Source: Nemertoderma westbladi
Taxonomy: Eukaryota > Xenacoelomorpha > Nemertodermatida > Nemertodermatidae
Length of the DNA stretch: 64,000 nt
Direction: 5' to 3'
Assembly: GCA_032718475.1 (NCBI GenBank)
Contig: JAUCBJ010007108.1
Coordinates: forward strand, 1 to 64,000
This document shows positions 20,570-31,359 of the stretch, piece by piece (position 1 is the first letter of the stretch; each line of letters begins with the position of its first letter). The position numbers and the translations under genes were made by a program. Below the pieces are notes generated by a model. That model made no database searches and was not told the DNA's origin. It saw nothing but the letters and a program-made list of their open reading frames with translations.

Positions 20570-21922
20570 TTAAAACCTTAAAAATAAATCTCTATTCGTC
20601 GCGCCCCTTTGCGGACTCGCTTCGGGGCTGGCGTTCTCGGATCCCGGTTTCGATAGCGACGGGTTAGCCATGACGTCACCGGCACTCAACCCCACTGCGG
20701 GACTGTGCCACGATCCGATCTCGTCCCGTAGACTCCCGATGGACTCGGTAAGCTCCCGAATCCTACCGCGGAGCTCCGCGGCAACTCGGTTGCGTTCATC
20801 CAGCTCCCATCGCGGTAGGAGATCCACGGGATCTGGCTCCCCCTCATTGGTCGACTCCTCAAACACAGTGCTCAACCCTCGCATCTGGGTCCCGTGTCCC
20901 TCTTCTGTCTCCACATCTTTTGCTGCCTCGATAACTTCATTAACGTAGTCCACAATATGACCAGAAGTTCTTTTATCAATTTGGGCTTGAAGATTTATAA
21001 TTTCTGCCTCCAAATCTTTCCTTTCAGCCACAATCGCATCAATATCTTCATTTGGTTGGTTCTCAAGAACATAGAGTCTATCTTTCAAATCATCATTAAT
21101 GGCGCGCTCTTCTCCAAGAACTTCCACCAGATTGTCCATCAACGCATCCATCTTCTCATAAATCTCGCAAACTTTGCGTTTCTCATTCTCTCCGTTATCC
21201 TGTTGGTCGTCCACGGCCGCGACTAACTTCCGGATATCCTCCGAGAGGGCCGCGTTCTCGTAACTAATTTGTCGCGTTTCCTCGTTTAGATTATCTTTCT
21301 CCATCACCTCGTCCTGCTTCAAACAACGTAGCTCGATAACGCGGTAGGTGTAGGACTCAATAATTTCCTTTAATTCCACCGCTGACATTCTTTGTAACTC
21401 CTTGGACAAGCGATGTTTCGAATTATTGCTGGAAATCGTTTCTTCCGCAGAGTCGACAACAGGTAGTTGTGACCTAGTACCTCGTTCGCTCTCTAGTTTA
21501 GCCGGTTGTTCGCTATTGACCCGATGGCTGTCTGGTATAGCCACTCCAGTAAACCGTCGTTGACACACACAAACGGAGCCTTTAATCTCGTCTATTAAAC
21601 TCGGATACCCTAACGCCAGCGAGGTACCCGATGGCTCAGAGGACTCGATGACCGATCGCCCACCCGGGATTAGAGAATCGTCCGACAGTCCTGCCCCCTG
21701 ACCCTGTACATCCGAACGACCTGCCCCCTGACCCTGTACATCCGAACGACCTGCCTCCAGTCCCCGCCCCTGACCCTGTACATCCGAACGACCTGCCTCC
21801 AGTCCCCGTATATCCTCCTCCCTCCCTATGCTAGACGGCTCTGTCTCCAATCTCTCAGCAGTTTCCATTCCCCCCTTTCCGTAAACATTGCACCGCAGTT
21901 GTAGCTCCTCTGGCAATGTCAT
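20570..21922 (-). CDS. Coiled-coil protein of unknown function, single exon
   Basis: A 450-residue frame. The ATG at 21922 is chosen as the first ATG in frame, 21 bases after an acceptor-like 'tttttacaattatag'. Residues about 42-80 hold imperfect tandem repeats (GLEAGRSDVQGQG type) encoded by a 30-bp repeat at about 21695-21800. Residues about 165-320 are a charged, heptad-like helix beginning near HRLSKELQRMSAVELKEI and rich in Glu, Lys and Leu, with a second short helix at about 365-400 (WELDERNRVAAELRGRIREL). The C-terminus is Ser/Pro/Ala-rich. There is no signal peptide or membrane segment. Base composition is much more GC-rich than its surroundings, as for NIPBL, which supports real coding. 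I do not recognise the family. A scaffold or cytoskeletal role would be a guess from the coiled coil alone. Confidence 0.75.
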   Translation of the reverse strand: MTLPEELQLRCNVYGKGGMETAERLETEPSSIGREEDIRGLEAGRSDVQGQGRGLEAGRSDVQGQGAGRSDVQGQGAGLSDDSLIPGGRSVIESSEPSGTSLALGYPSLIDEIKGSVCVCQRRFTGVAIPDSHRVNSEQPAKLESERGTRSQLPVVDSAEETISSNNSKHRLSKELQRMSAVELKEIIESYTYRVIELRCLKQDEVMEKDNLNEETRQISYENAALSEDIRKLVAAVDDQQDNGENEKRKVCEIYEKMDALMDNLVEVLGEERAINDDLKDRLYVLENQPNEDIDAIVAERKDLEAEIINLQAQIDKRTSGHIVDYVNEVIEAAKDVETEEGHGTQMRGLSTVFEESTNEGEPDPVDLLPRWELDERNRVAAELRGRIRELTESIGSLRDEIGSWHSPAVGLSAGDVMANPSLSKPGSENASPEASPQRGATNRDLFLRF

Positions 21923-22544
21923 CAACGGACTCAATTCAGATTTCTATAATTGTAAAAAATATCCTGTCACTGCGAGAGATATGTTAGTTCTAGAACAGAT
22001 ATTGGTTTTCTATAACATTTTTTGTCAAGAAAAAAATAAAACTGGAGCGTATATAAATCCAGGGATCGTTATACCGATTGTAAAAATGTATTTCTTTTAG
22101 AGACTAATAATATAACACTAGGTAACATGATAATGAGGTTGATTTCTAACACTCCCATCCGACTCCCATCCGGACCCATCCGACTCCCATCCGGACACAA
22201 AGTAATTAGTTATATTTTATTTAATTATTTACATTCTATTTTAATTTAATTTAAATTAAATTTCAAATTTTTAAATCTTAATCACATTGCTTGGAATTTG
22301 AAACACATTTTTTATAAGATTTAAGATTTTTATAAGATTTTTAAAAAATTATCTTTTGCGAAATCGCACTCACTGATCGTGGCCATTCTTCACATTAGTC
22401 GTATTTTTTTTTCATATCAATAGAAAGCTTGCGTTGCAAGGATTTCAATTATGTAACAATGTCTGAATTTCGTTGAGAAACAGCTGAGCCTGAGATGTAT
22501 GCGTTCAAATTTGCGAGAATTATTGTTCACCCAAGGCCATTTAT
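21923..22544. other. AT-rich DNA; no gene seen
   Basis: Upstream side of the coiled-coil gene. It contains a short tandem patch 'gactcccatccg' at 22150-22200 and long AT-rich runs at 22205-22350. The segment 22380-22545 has a reversed counterpart near 43960-44050 ('tgtaacaat' with 'gcaaggatt'), a diverged repeat. Confidence 0.45.
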
Positions 22545-24147
22545 TGGACGGATCCATCATGCTTGTCCTTATTTTTGGACGGATCCATCATGGATGTCCT
22601 TATTTTTGGACGGATCCATCATGGATGTCCTTATTTTTGGACGGATCCCTCATGGATGTCCTTATTTTTGGACGGATCCATCATGGATGTCCTTATTTTT
22701 GGACGGATCCCTCATGGATGTCCTTATTTTTGGACGGATCCATCATGGATGTTGGACGGATCCATCATGTATGTCCTTATTTTTGAACGGATCCATAATG
22801 GATGTCCTTATTTTTGGACGGATCCATCATGGATGTTGGACGGATCCATCATGGATGTCCTTATTTTTGGACGGAACCATCATGGATGTCCTTATCTTTG
22901 GACGGATCCATCATGGATGTCCTTATTTTTGGACGGATCCATCATGGATGTTAGACGGATCCATGATGGATGTCCGTATTTTTGGACGGATCCATCATTG
23001 ATGTTGGACGGATCCATCATGGATGTCCTTATTTTTGGACGGATCCATCATGGATGTTGTACGGATCCATCATGGATGTCCTCAGTTTTGGACGGATCCA
23101 TCATTGATTTTGGACGGATCCATCATGGATGTCCTTATTTTTGGACGGATCCATCATGGATGTTGGACGGATCCATGATGGATGTCCGTATTTTTGGACG
23201 GATCCATCATTGATGTTGGACGGATACATCATGGATGTCTTTATTTTTAGAAGGATCCATCATGGATGTTGGACGGATCCATCATGGATGTCTTTATTTT
23301 TGGACGGATCCACCATGGATGTTGGACGGATCCATCATGGATGTCCTTATTTTTGGACGTATCCATCATGGATGTTGGACGGATACATCATGGATGTCCT
23401 TAGTTTTGGACGGATCCATCATGGATGTTGGACGGATCCACCATGGATGTCCTTATTTTTGGACGGATCCATCATGGATGTTGGACGGATCCATCATGGA
23501 TGTCCTTATTTTTAGACGGATCCATCATGGATGTTGGACGGATCCATGATGGATGTCCTTATTTTTGGACGGATCCATCATGGATGTCCTTAGTTTTGGA
23601 CGGATCCATCATGGATGTTGGACGGATCCATCATGGATGTTGGACGGATCCATCATGGATGTTGGACGGATCCATCATGGATGTTGGACGGATCCATGAT
23701 GGATGTCCTTATTTTTGGACGGATCCATCATGGATGTTGGACGGATCCATGATGGATGTCCTTATTTTTGGACGGATCCATGATGGATGTCCTTATTTTT
23801 GGACGGATCCATCATGGATGTTGTACGGATCCATCATGGATGTCCTTATTTTGGACGGATCCATCATGGATGTTGGACGGATCCATGATGGATGTCCTTA
23901 TTTTTGGACGGATCTATCATGGATGTTGGACGGATCCATGATGGATGTCCTTATTTTTGGACGCATCCATCATGGATGTTGGACGGATCTATGATGGATG
24001 TCCTTATTTTTGGACGGATCCATGACGGATGTCCTTATTTTTGGACGGATCCATCATGGATGTTGGACGGATCCATCATGGATGTCCTTAGTTTTGGACG
24101 GATCCATCATGGATGTCCTTATTTTTGGACGCATCCATCATGGATGT
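22545..24147. repeat. Compound minisatellite with GGATCC in most units (left part)
   Basis: Two unit types alternate: a long one of about 31 bp ('ggacggatccatcatggatg' plus 'tccttattttt') and a short one of about 22 bp lacking the second part. The core 'ggatccatcatggatg' is nearly self-complementary, and some units carry the mirrored 'catgatgg'. Open frames (MDVLIFGRIHH type) are artefacts. The array is cut at 24147 by the BEL/Pao element and resumes at 42794. Confidence 0.95.
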
Positions 24148-25317
24148 TGTTTGCGCTTTTAAGACCTTTGACAGTTTAACCTGCCAAAATTAGAATGTCT
24201 TTTGGATGATAGATAGTCTTTAGCCTATGACGAGTATTTGATACACTACATTAGCTGAAGCCAGTCTATGCGCAATCATTCACCCGCTGGATATACCCGG
24301 GAGACTGAATTCGGAAGCTTAATGATTGATGGTGTAAGCCTACTGTATTATTCGACTGATCGTAATATATAATCTCTGACAAATATTATTCACTTTCGGG
24401 AAATATTAACAGTTCCTTTAGGACGTGGCGCTCTAAATATGTAAACAGAGTTATGACTTAAACTAGACACAACGAAAAGGCTATAGATTCACGTATATGG
24501 CGCATTCTTTAGGAGATGCTTTGTTATCAGTTACACTCATACACAATGCTGCACAATACTGCACACTAATCTGCCGACCTTCACTAAATTTGGTCACGTA
24601 TAAAGAGAGCAACATACAATTTATGTCGGGCATATGAAATAGCATTAGATTCACTTCAAACCACCGTCGCAATCGTTTATCTGTAACCGGTCTCTCTAAC
24701 CTTTAGTATATCAAGAAGATTGGGATGTCGGACTATTGATCAGTATTCCGATATAATATTTCATCAACAAATATAACGAATAACCGACAGTAAAAGCAGT
24801 AAAGTTAAGGTATAAATGATTATTAAGTGAGTGAATTAACTCGGTAACTCGTTTGCATTGGTATGGTTAGGTTAGATAACAGATATACGTTCTATAATTA
24901 AGCCTACTAATGTAAGACTAAAGACTGAAACACGGAGGTGCCAAAAGCCGGTGTTCTTAGGCTCTGGGCAAAAACATAACACTGAATTCCTGAGTTTCTG
25001 TATCCACCTCCAACACAGAGACAAAAAACGCTCTGATTGGTCGACCGAACAACGAGAGAACAAAGAAACAAAGAAATGTCGACGTGGCAATATCAGCTGT
25101 TAGATCATCATGGTAGCGACACTGTTTTCAAGAGTATCGAGCTTATTGCGTCCCGAAATTGCGGATTATGTCCTCTAAAGTACAAATACAGAAGAAATGG
25201 CTTTTATGTCCTCTAAAACACCAGTACAGTAAGGACACGGCCTTTTTATGCCCAGTAAACCAACTACAGAGTACTTTACGGGGAAAATAACCGGCTAATT
25301 ACGCAAAAGCTTTTACA
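24148..25317 (-). repeat. 3' LTR of the BEL/Pao element
   Basis: 1170 bp, near-identical to 41609-42788. On the plus strand it begins 'tgtttgcgcttttaag' and ends 'gcaaaagcttttaca'. The inner neighbour on the minus strand is the purine-rich 'gggagcgg', a possible short polypurine tract. Confidence 0.92.
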
Positions 25318-25395
25318 CCGCTCCCAGAAAATGGGATTTAAGTCTATAAAATATAACAAATCACAGTTTCTAAAATATAAAGATACTCTAAACAG

Positions 25396-28227
25396 TTAGT
25401 CTTTCTTACGCGGACGGCGTTTACGCAGTTTTTTGAGGCTAGTAAGAGTCCTTTTCTCTTTGGGGCGAGCCACTTTACTAGGAGGGCTGTAACTCCTGGG
25501 TGAAGGGTGCAATACAATTGCATCAGAAGGTTTCGGATTGCGATCGGTGTATCCGCCGGTCGAGGTACCTGGTTGATCGATATCAACTTCCGTGGAGCGA
25601 GGTCTAACAGCCTTTAGGGCGCGCCTCAGGACAGCAGCTCCTACGGGTCCTTGACGGGTTGTCTGGGCAATGGCGGTAGGTGGACCGTGAGTGGTGAGAA
25701 ACTTCCTTGGTTTAATAGTTCTTTCCAACTCGCGTTCTCGGGCTCGATATTCGTAGGGCCGTCGAGATACTTCCTGTAACTCAGGGTGCGAGTTGATAAA
25801 TAAATCGCCATACTCAGGGTCTTGACGGATATAATTGATCAAATGGTATGAAGTAATATCGTTAGGATTGACGTTCCTAAGGTATCTTCTAACAAATTTA
25901 GTGGAAATACACTCACCAACACGCTTCATTAGCTCGTAACTCGGTATGCGTGTTTTTTGTTCCACAGACGCTAATAAATAAGGATGGAACGCGTAAACTC
26001 CCTCGTAAGAGCGTCCAGGGTAGTATCGATGACGGGACTCACAGTGTAAATCCGCGTTAGCTTCCCAAGCTCGGATGTAGCGCAGGGTAATCATTTCATC
26101 TACGCTCTCTAAATCGTGATTAAAGGGGCAATTATAACTGGCATGTCCTTTAAGTTGACAGTGGTGGCATTGAGTCATAAATTGGGGGCAGACTGCAAAA
26201 ATATGAGAGTTATTAAGTCTGCAATACGCACAATATATCTCCATCATTGGTTGTTCGTGGAAATAGGAACAGGGTACGTCTGAGTCCATAGGAGTGAAAT
26301 GGTCTCTCGATGCGCATAATCGACAACGTTTTCGAGAAACATAGTTAGCGTGTCGATAATCGTATGCGGTGAGACATTGTGGACCTTGATACCACTCTAA
26401 GACGTAGTCGTTATCGCTGCTCCGGGGCGCTGTAGGCTGAATCGCTTCAGCTTCTAAGCATATTGGTTCATCTTCCAATTGCATAGCTGAGGTAGGTGCG
26501 GCTGTCTCCGCAAGCGGACCCACTGTCTGAACTTCGACGACAGAATAACCCGTGGGTATTCGGGGTCTTTGTATAACAGATGAGTGCAAGTTCTGTATAC
26601 AAACGTCCTGAAAAAGGGCAAATCCCGCGCTGTTTAGCTTCTCCGCCGCTGAGTCTCTCAGGCTGAGTTTGGTCAGAGCGCGGTCCTTGAACTGACTATC
26701 AACGTTACGGAACGGAGTCAGAAAGCGCCTGAAACATTCAAAGCGGATGAATTTATTGTGTTCATCTAACTTGGCGAGTTTGGTTCCAAGTATTAAGGGA
26801 TGGGCGCGTATGGTACGACTGCACACATCGGCTAGCCAACCCGCAAGTGCTGCGTTTTCAAAGATCGTGTATATAGCTAAGGAGGGACGAAGTGGAACAC
26901 TCATAAAGCTATACACGGCTCCAGGTGCGGTCAATGGTCCATCAAAGTATAAACGAGAATAATGATCTCCGTATACTTGTTGGTAATTTATAGGATTTCC
27001 AACCTTGAAATTACTTTGAAAGGCAAGATGTCCGATGGAGGTTCGTTGTACTTTGGTAATTCCGCTGGGTGTATTGGCATACATAGTGCGGAAGAAACCT
27101 CGGCCTTCTGCCCAAGGAGCAATCAGCTGAGTATCAACGAAGGGGTATAGAATGTTCTCCATATTCCGAAAGTCGTTCTGTAGGTCTCCATAAACAGCTG
27201 AGCCGATTTTAAGGATTCCTTCGTTAAACAGCATCTCGAGCACGGGTTGGGGTAACATCGATCCATCGATACCCATGGCCGGCTTGCGCTCGGTGTCGGT
27301 GACGTAACGCTGCGCGAGTTCAAATTGTCCATGTCGGAGTTTCTTTTGTGTCTCAGTAAGAGTTTCAAAAGAATAATCAATAACGTCGGAACACGCTCGA
27401 GTAAATACGTGGGTAGAACCAGCGAGTCCTCGTATGTGTATCATCCGCGTAGTTCCAAGTTCTCCAACCGGAACGCTACCTTCGTTATCGTAAGTGACAA
27501 CTCCATACATCTCGATAACGTTAAGAGTTTCGTTCCACTCTTTAGTGGCGTTTTCGAGTGTCATTCCCACAGGATGCCACAAGGTAGCACATTCGCTAGC
27601 ATTATGCAGGTCTTTATACTTTAAATATTGTGTGGTATATGTTTCCACATCTCCATATCGTTGTATTCTTTCCTCCTCGAATAACACATCAAGATTCCAG
27701 TGCACTAAACGAGTTTTGATGAATCCATCAAGATTATACGGAGGTATTGTTTCTTTCTCTATTCTGGAAACATTATATGGTTTTCGAAATGAGTTTACTT
27801 TAACTAACTGATCCAGATGTTTCTGCAGTTGTTCGAGTTCGACAAGATCGAGAGGATTTATTAACGGTAGAAACTTCGGACTATGTGTAGGATCTTCCGG
27901 TTTTACCATGTAATATTGTTTTAGATTGACGTAATAAGGGTGATCTTTGATCCCATAAAACGAGTCCGGTAAAGGTCTAGCGCGTATGTTTACATCGTGT
28001 ACCATGCGACGGACAAGATCTGCTCTATTGTCCGGAGGTTCAACGAGTATACCATCGACACGAGCGGATTCGATGGGCGGACGCTGCAACAGAGGAGCGT
28101 CGGCGATAAGATCGCGAGATCTTAGGTTGATATCAACCGGTTGGGGTTGTGCCGTCGCAAAAAGTTTGTCTCCGAAATGGGGAACCATCGAGGGATGAAG
28201 AATGGTTTTAGAGTAGAGATCCGTCAT
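25396..28227 (-). CDS. Unrecognised 943-codon frame of the BEL/Pao element (accessory ORF B)
   Basis: This lies between integrase and the 3' LTR, in the pol orientation. I recognise no homologous family. Visible features: a globular N-terminal two-thirds rich in aromatics; a Cys/His cluster at about residues 655-725 with CRLCASRDHF, then CAYC and a zinc-knuckle-like CHHCQLKGHASYNC; and a strongly basic C-terminus ending RTLTSLKKLRKRRPRKKD. No signal peptide or membrane helix is evident, which argues against an envelope protein despite the env-like position. The cluster and basic tail suggest nucleic-acid binding. That is inference only. The frame is long and open, consistent with a young copy. 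Confidence 0.7.
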   Translation of the reverse strand: MTDLYSKTILHPSMVPHFGDKLFATAQPQPVDINLRSRDLIADAPLLQRPPIESARVDGILVEPPDNRADLVRRMVHDVNIRARPLPDSFYGIKDHPYYVNLKQYYMVKPEDPTHSPKFLPLINPLDLVELEQLQKHLDQLVKVNSFRKPYNVSRIEKETIPPYNLDGFIKTRLVHWNLDVLFEEERIQRYGDVETYTTQYLKYKDLHNASECATLWHPVGMTLENATKEWNETLNVIEMYGVVTYDNEGSVPVGELGTTRMIHIRGLAGSTHVFTRACSDVIDYSFETLTETQKKLRHGQFELAQRYVTDTERKPAMGIDGSMLPQPVLEMLFNEGILKIGSAVYGDLQNDFRNMENILYPFVDTQLIAPWAEGRGFFRTMYANTPSGITKVQRTSIGHLAFQSNFKVGNPINYQQVYGDHYSRLYFDGPLTAPGAVYSFMSVPLRPSLAIYTIFENAALAGWLADVCSRTIRAHPLILGTKLAKLDEHNKFIRFECFRRFLTPFRNVDSQFKDRALTKLSLRDSAAEKLNSAGFALFQDVCIQNLHSSVIQRPRIPTGYSVVEVQTVGPLAETAAPTSAMQLEDEPICLEAEAIQPTAPRSSDNDYVLEWYQGPQCLTAYDYRHANYVSRKRCRLCASRDHFTPMDSDVPCSYFHEQPMMEIYCAYCRLNNSHIFAVCPQFMTQCHHCQLKGHASYNCPFNHDLESVDEMITLRYIRAWEANADLHCESRHRYYPGRSYEGVYAFHPYLLASVEQKTRIPSYELMKRVGECISTKFVRRYLRNVNPNDITSYHLINYIRQDPEYGDLFINSHPELQEVSRRPYEYRARERELERTIKPRKFLTTHGPPTAIAQTTRQGPVGAAVLRRALKAVRPRSTEVDIDQPGTSTGGYTDRNPKPSDAIVLHPSPRSYSPPSKVARPKEKRTLTSLKKLRKRRPRKKD

Positions 28228-28359
28228 AAGGATTTGCGCTTCGGGTTGAGCTAAAGCCGCTTCTTCTCTCTCATCCAGTTCTATATGTCTCTCCTCGAGC
28301 TGATTCTCCTCCGCTTGTTGTTGTAGACGCTCATCTAGAAACTCTTGTAAAGAGTAGGT

Positions 28360-29640
28360 TCATCCACGTTCGATGTCCTCCTCGAGATTTTGTATTTCTC
28401 TATCGAACTGGGGTAAAGCTAATTCCTTCACCGCTTGGACTTGTTGCTGCAATTTACGCTTCTCCAAACAATCGTACGTTCCCTTTCCGATTTTCTGCCG
28501 AATAGCGTCTAATGCGTTTCGTACGACGCTCTCTTCGACTTCCGTAACGGGTTGGATAGAGGTGAAGCCGGGACGGTTGTATGGGTTAAACGGCGATATG
28601 AGATGACCACGTCCCAATCCAGCTAGGTAGGGTTGGCGAATGTCTCGTGAGCCTACTACCGGAGTGCCACCGATCAACTGTTCGGGTAACACTAGATCTT
28701 TGAACAGTGAGTACAGTTCGGGAGGATCCGTGATACTATTAGGGTCAAGAGTTTGAGGTCTAACTGAGGAATGCGGAGGTCTGACCGAGTATTCCGGAAC
28801 TCTGATCATCGGTTTGTTCAAGGATCGCTTGAGTCGAGCGACCGCAGGGGACACGTCGAACAGGTTTCGCTCGAAACTCCCGTAAGTATATCGTGTAAAA
28901 CTGTGTTTAGCGCAACGTATCCGCGGATGTTTATGTCTTTCCGTTTGCTGATTGGGTCTAGGGCATTCGTCGCAGTAATACCAAAGACGCATGTCCTGCA
29001 GAGGAAACGCGGGTGATCGTTCTCCAGTTTTACAATATTCCTCCATCTGTTCGAAGCTATCCGGGACGACAGGTAGCGGTCGATCGGCGGTAAGATACAT
29101 CATAGTGAAATAGAGTCGTTTGAGTTCTATCATAGGATCATGATGTATACCTTGAGGATATCGAGTTTCGAGATTTTGTTGACTGGCAATATTGAGGTAT
29201 GTTTCTCTCAAGAATTCCAGATAATCGTTGAAGTCGTTGCGTTTATCCGGCTCTTCAACGTCTTCTCTCTCGAGTCTGTTTCGAATAGAGTTCTCGTGTT
29301 CTATTCTTGGCTTATCGTTCCGATTCCGCTGGGTATGATATTTAAATAAAACCATTTCCCTTTCGGTATCCACATCGTCCGTGTCGTGTAAATCGATAGG
29401 ATGGCCGGTAGTTAAGAAGTCCATATACGTACCATTACGATGCGTATAACGAGCGGTGAACTTTCTATAGTCCAATTCACGCGTAAGTTGCTCCGGGGAC
29501 ATCGGCGGTTCGATATAACGACCATCATCCTCCGTAGTAGTTGGACCAGCGTCGCCGTGTATCAAGCTATCGACAAACGCTTGTAAAGGTAGAGTATATC
29601 GCTCCCTGATACCAAGATCATCTTCTATCAACTCAGTCAT
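28360..29640 (-). CDS. Unrecognised 426-codon frame of the BEL/Pao element (accessory ORF A)
   Basis: It starts MTELIEDDLGIRERYTL and precedes ORF B on the same strand. It is rich in charged residues, with a possible metal-binding patch at about residues 225-255 (YYCDECPRPNQQTERHKH, then C and H) and a Glu/Gln-rich helical C-terminus (EKRKLQQQVQAVKELALPQ). No membrane segment and no known gag, env or enzyme motif are seen. Proximity to ORF B suggests the two are expressed together, possibly from a spliced subgenomic RNA as some LTR elements use. This is inference. Confidence 0.65.
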   Translation of the reverse strand: MTELIEDDLGIRERYTLPLQAFVDSLIHGDAGPTTTEDDGRYIEPPMSPEQLTRELDYRKFTARYTHRNGTYMDFLTTGHPIDLHDTDDVDTEREMVLFKYHTQRNRNDKPRIEHENSIRNRLEREDVEEPDKRNDFNDYLEFLRETYLNIASQQNLETRYPQGIHHDPMIELKRLYFTMMYLTADRPLPVVPDSFEQMEEYCKTGERSPAFPLQDMRLWYYCDECPRPNQQTERHKHPRIRCAKHSFTRYTYGSFERNLFDVSPAVARLKRSLNKPMIRVPEYSVRPPHSSVRPQTLDPNSITDPPELYSLFKDLVLPEQLIGGTPVVGSRDIRQPYLAGLGRGHLISPFNPYNRPGFTSIQPVTEVEESVVRNALDAIRQKIGKGTYDCLEKRKLQQQVQAVKELALPQFDREIQNLEEDIERG

Positions 29641-31359
29641 ATCTGCTATGAGTTTATCAATATTATAATGAGTTTATATATATATTAGGCTAGCGGGCGT
29701 CGCTGCCTACCCCTCTTTTGCCCCCGGACAGTGTAAGATCCTCAGCGCCGATGTACCGTCGTCGCTGTGCTTTCGCCAACGATGTAGCTACACAACGACA
29801 ACGATAACCGGCACAAGTCACTTCACTGTCCGTCCCAAAGGCTTAGATGTACTGCAGGTTCTTCTTGGAGAGTTAGGGTTACTTTCACAATTGCGACTCG
29901 CTACTGTAAACACACCTTAGTAGTAACATTCACCTACAAACGCACAAATTCAACACAACTGCAACAAACTGCACACATTCGGGCCATTTGTCCGTTAGTC
30001 AGTACCTTCCAGAATGTCACTGTATTTATTATATATCCTTGGATACTAGCGGTGTGCTATTTATTCCCTATGCTATTCAATGGGGCATGCCTTCTATTGT
30101 TCTTTTAACTCACTTCTAATTCTAGCGTGGTTGTTGCCATGGTGACATTATGGAAAGCTAGCGGTAGAATTAGGGTAATTCTCATGCATACAGATCTGGG
30201 ATGCTATTTAATAGTAATTCTTTAATGGTCAATATCCCCTTTATACATGATTCTATGAATTTTATCGGCTATTGACTATACATTAGAGATTCTCGCACAC
30301 AAATACACTTAATAGAGTGAATCTCCGCTCCCATGATCTATTAATTAATGGAATTTTGGGAATGTTATAAATTGTATAAAATGACAATTTATTAAATTCA
30401 TTGAAATATCTGAATTTAAATTTATTCCCGTAAATTTTATTATTTAATGTTAAATAGACACAATTTTATTCCAGAACGTGTCTGGGGACTGGGATCCTTG
30501 ATTCTAGGAATTTTGTCCTTTTAAGAGTATCGGTAAGTGCTACGATATCTTAATCGACTAGAATTTTAAAGGATCTGATATTTGACAGATTTTTGTAAAT
30601 ATTAATAATTAATATTTAGGATGGGCACCAGTTTATTCCAGAACTTGTCTGGGGACGTTAACCATTGATTCTAGAAATTTGTCTTTCAAGTATATCGGTG
30701 GGTGCCGCGATATCTTAATCGACTAGAATTACAGATGGTCAAAGGGTTTAACAGATTTATTTTGCGTTATACGCTACTGTTAAAGGGACATCACGCTACT
30801 ATATGTATTATTTAATATACGGTATGAGAGCAATATCGCACGAAGCAATGTCAGTGTGAAGAGGCAAGTCGTTTCCAAGGTCTACCCAGAGCTTGGTTTA
30901 GCCGAGACACGAGGATCTGAACTTTGCATTCCTAATACTCTGCCTACCAATAATACTTGAATATAGTAGTGGCTTTATTGTACTTTAATAAGTACGAAGA
31001 TTTCATCTTACTGTAGTCACGTATTGATAATGTAATACGGGCAGTAAGGAAAGAGAAAAAGAATTATTTCTCGCCGTCGCACTAAATATATAATATACGT
31101 AATTAAATAATAAACGCGAATATATATTGCACTAATCTACTAAATAATCTCTAAAATACCATACTACTAAATAAAATTAAATAAAACGATTAAAATAAAA
31201 TTACATAATAATACATACATAAATATAAAAATAAAACAAATACAAATATAAAGTAATATGGTCACACACCCACTCCAGCCGTTGTTAAGTTGGGGAGTCC
31301 CTAGATGTTTGTTGGATTAGGGAGGTGGTCGTGGGAAGAGTATCTTGTCTCCCATAGTT
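29641..31359. other. Spacer inside the BEL/Pao element with a two-copy 100-bp repeat
   Basis: Non-coding, AT-rich. Two diverged direct copies at about 30466-30566 and 30633-30733 share 'ttattccagaac', 'gtctggggac' and 'gatatcttaatcgactagaa'. The spacer could hold splice or transcription signals for the two accessory frames. None can be assigned. Confidence 0.6.

Noticed and set aside
22495-24179. Frames of repeated GRIHHGCPYFWTDPSWM type
   Set aside because: Translation of the GGATCC minisatellite; the frame depends on unit length and carries no independent signal.
25396-29640. Envelope gene of a retrovirus-like element
   Set aside because: The position fits, but no signal peptide, fusion peptide, furin-type site or membrane anchor is visible in either frame.
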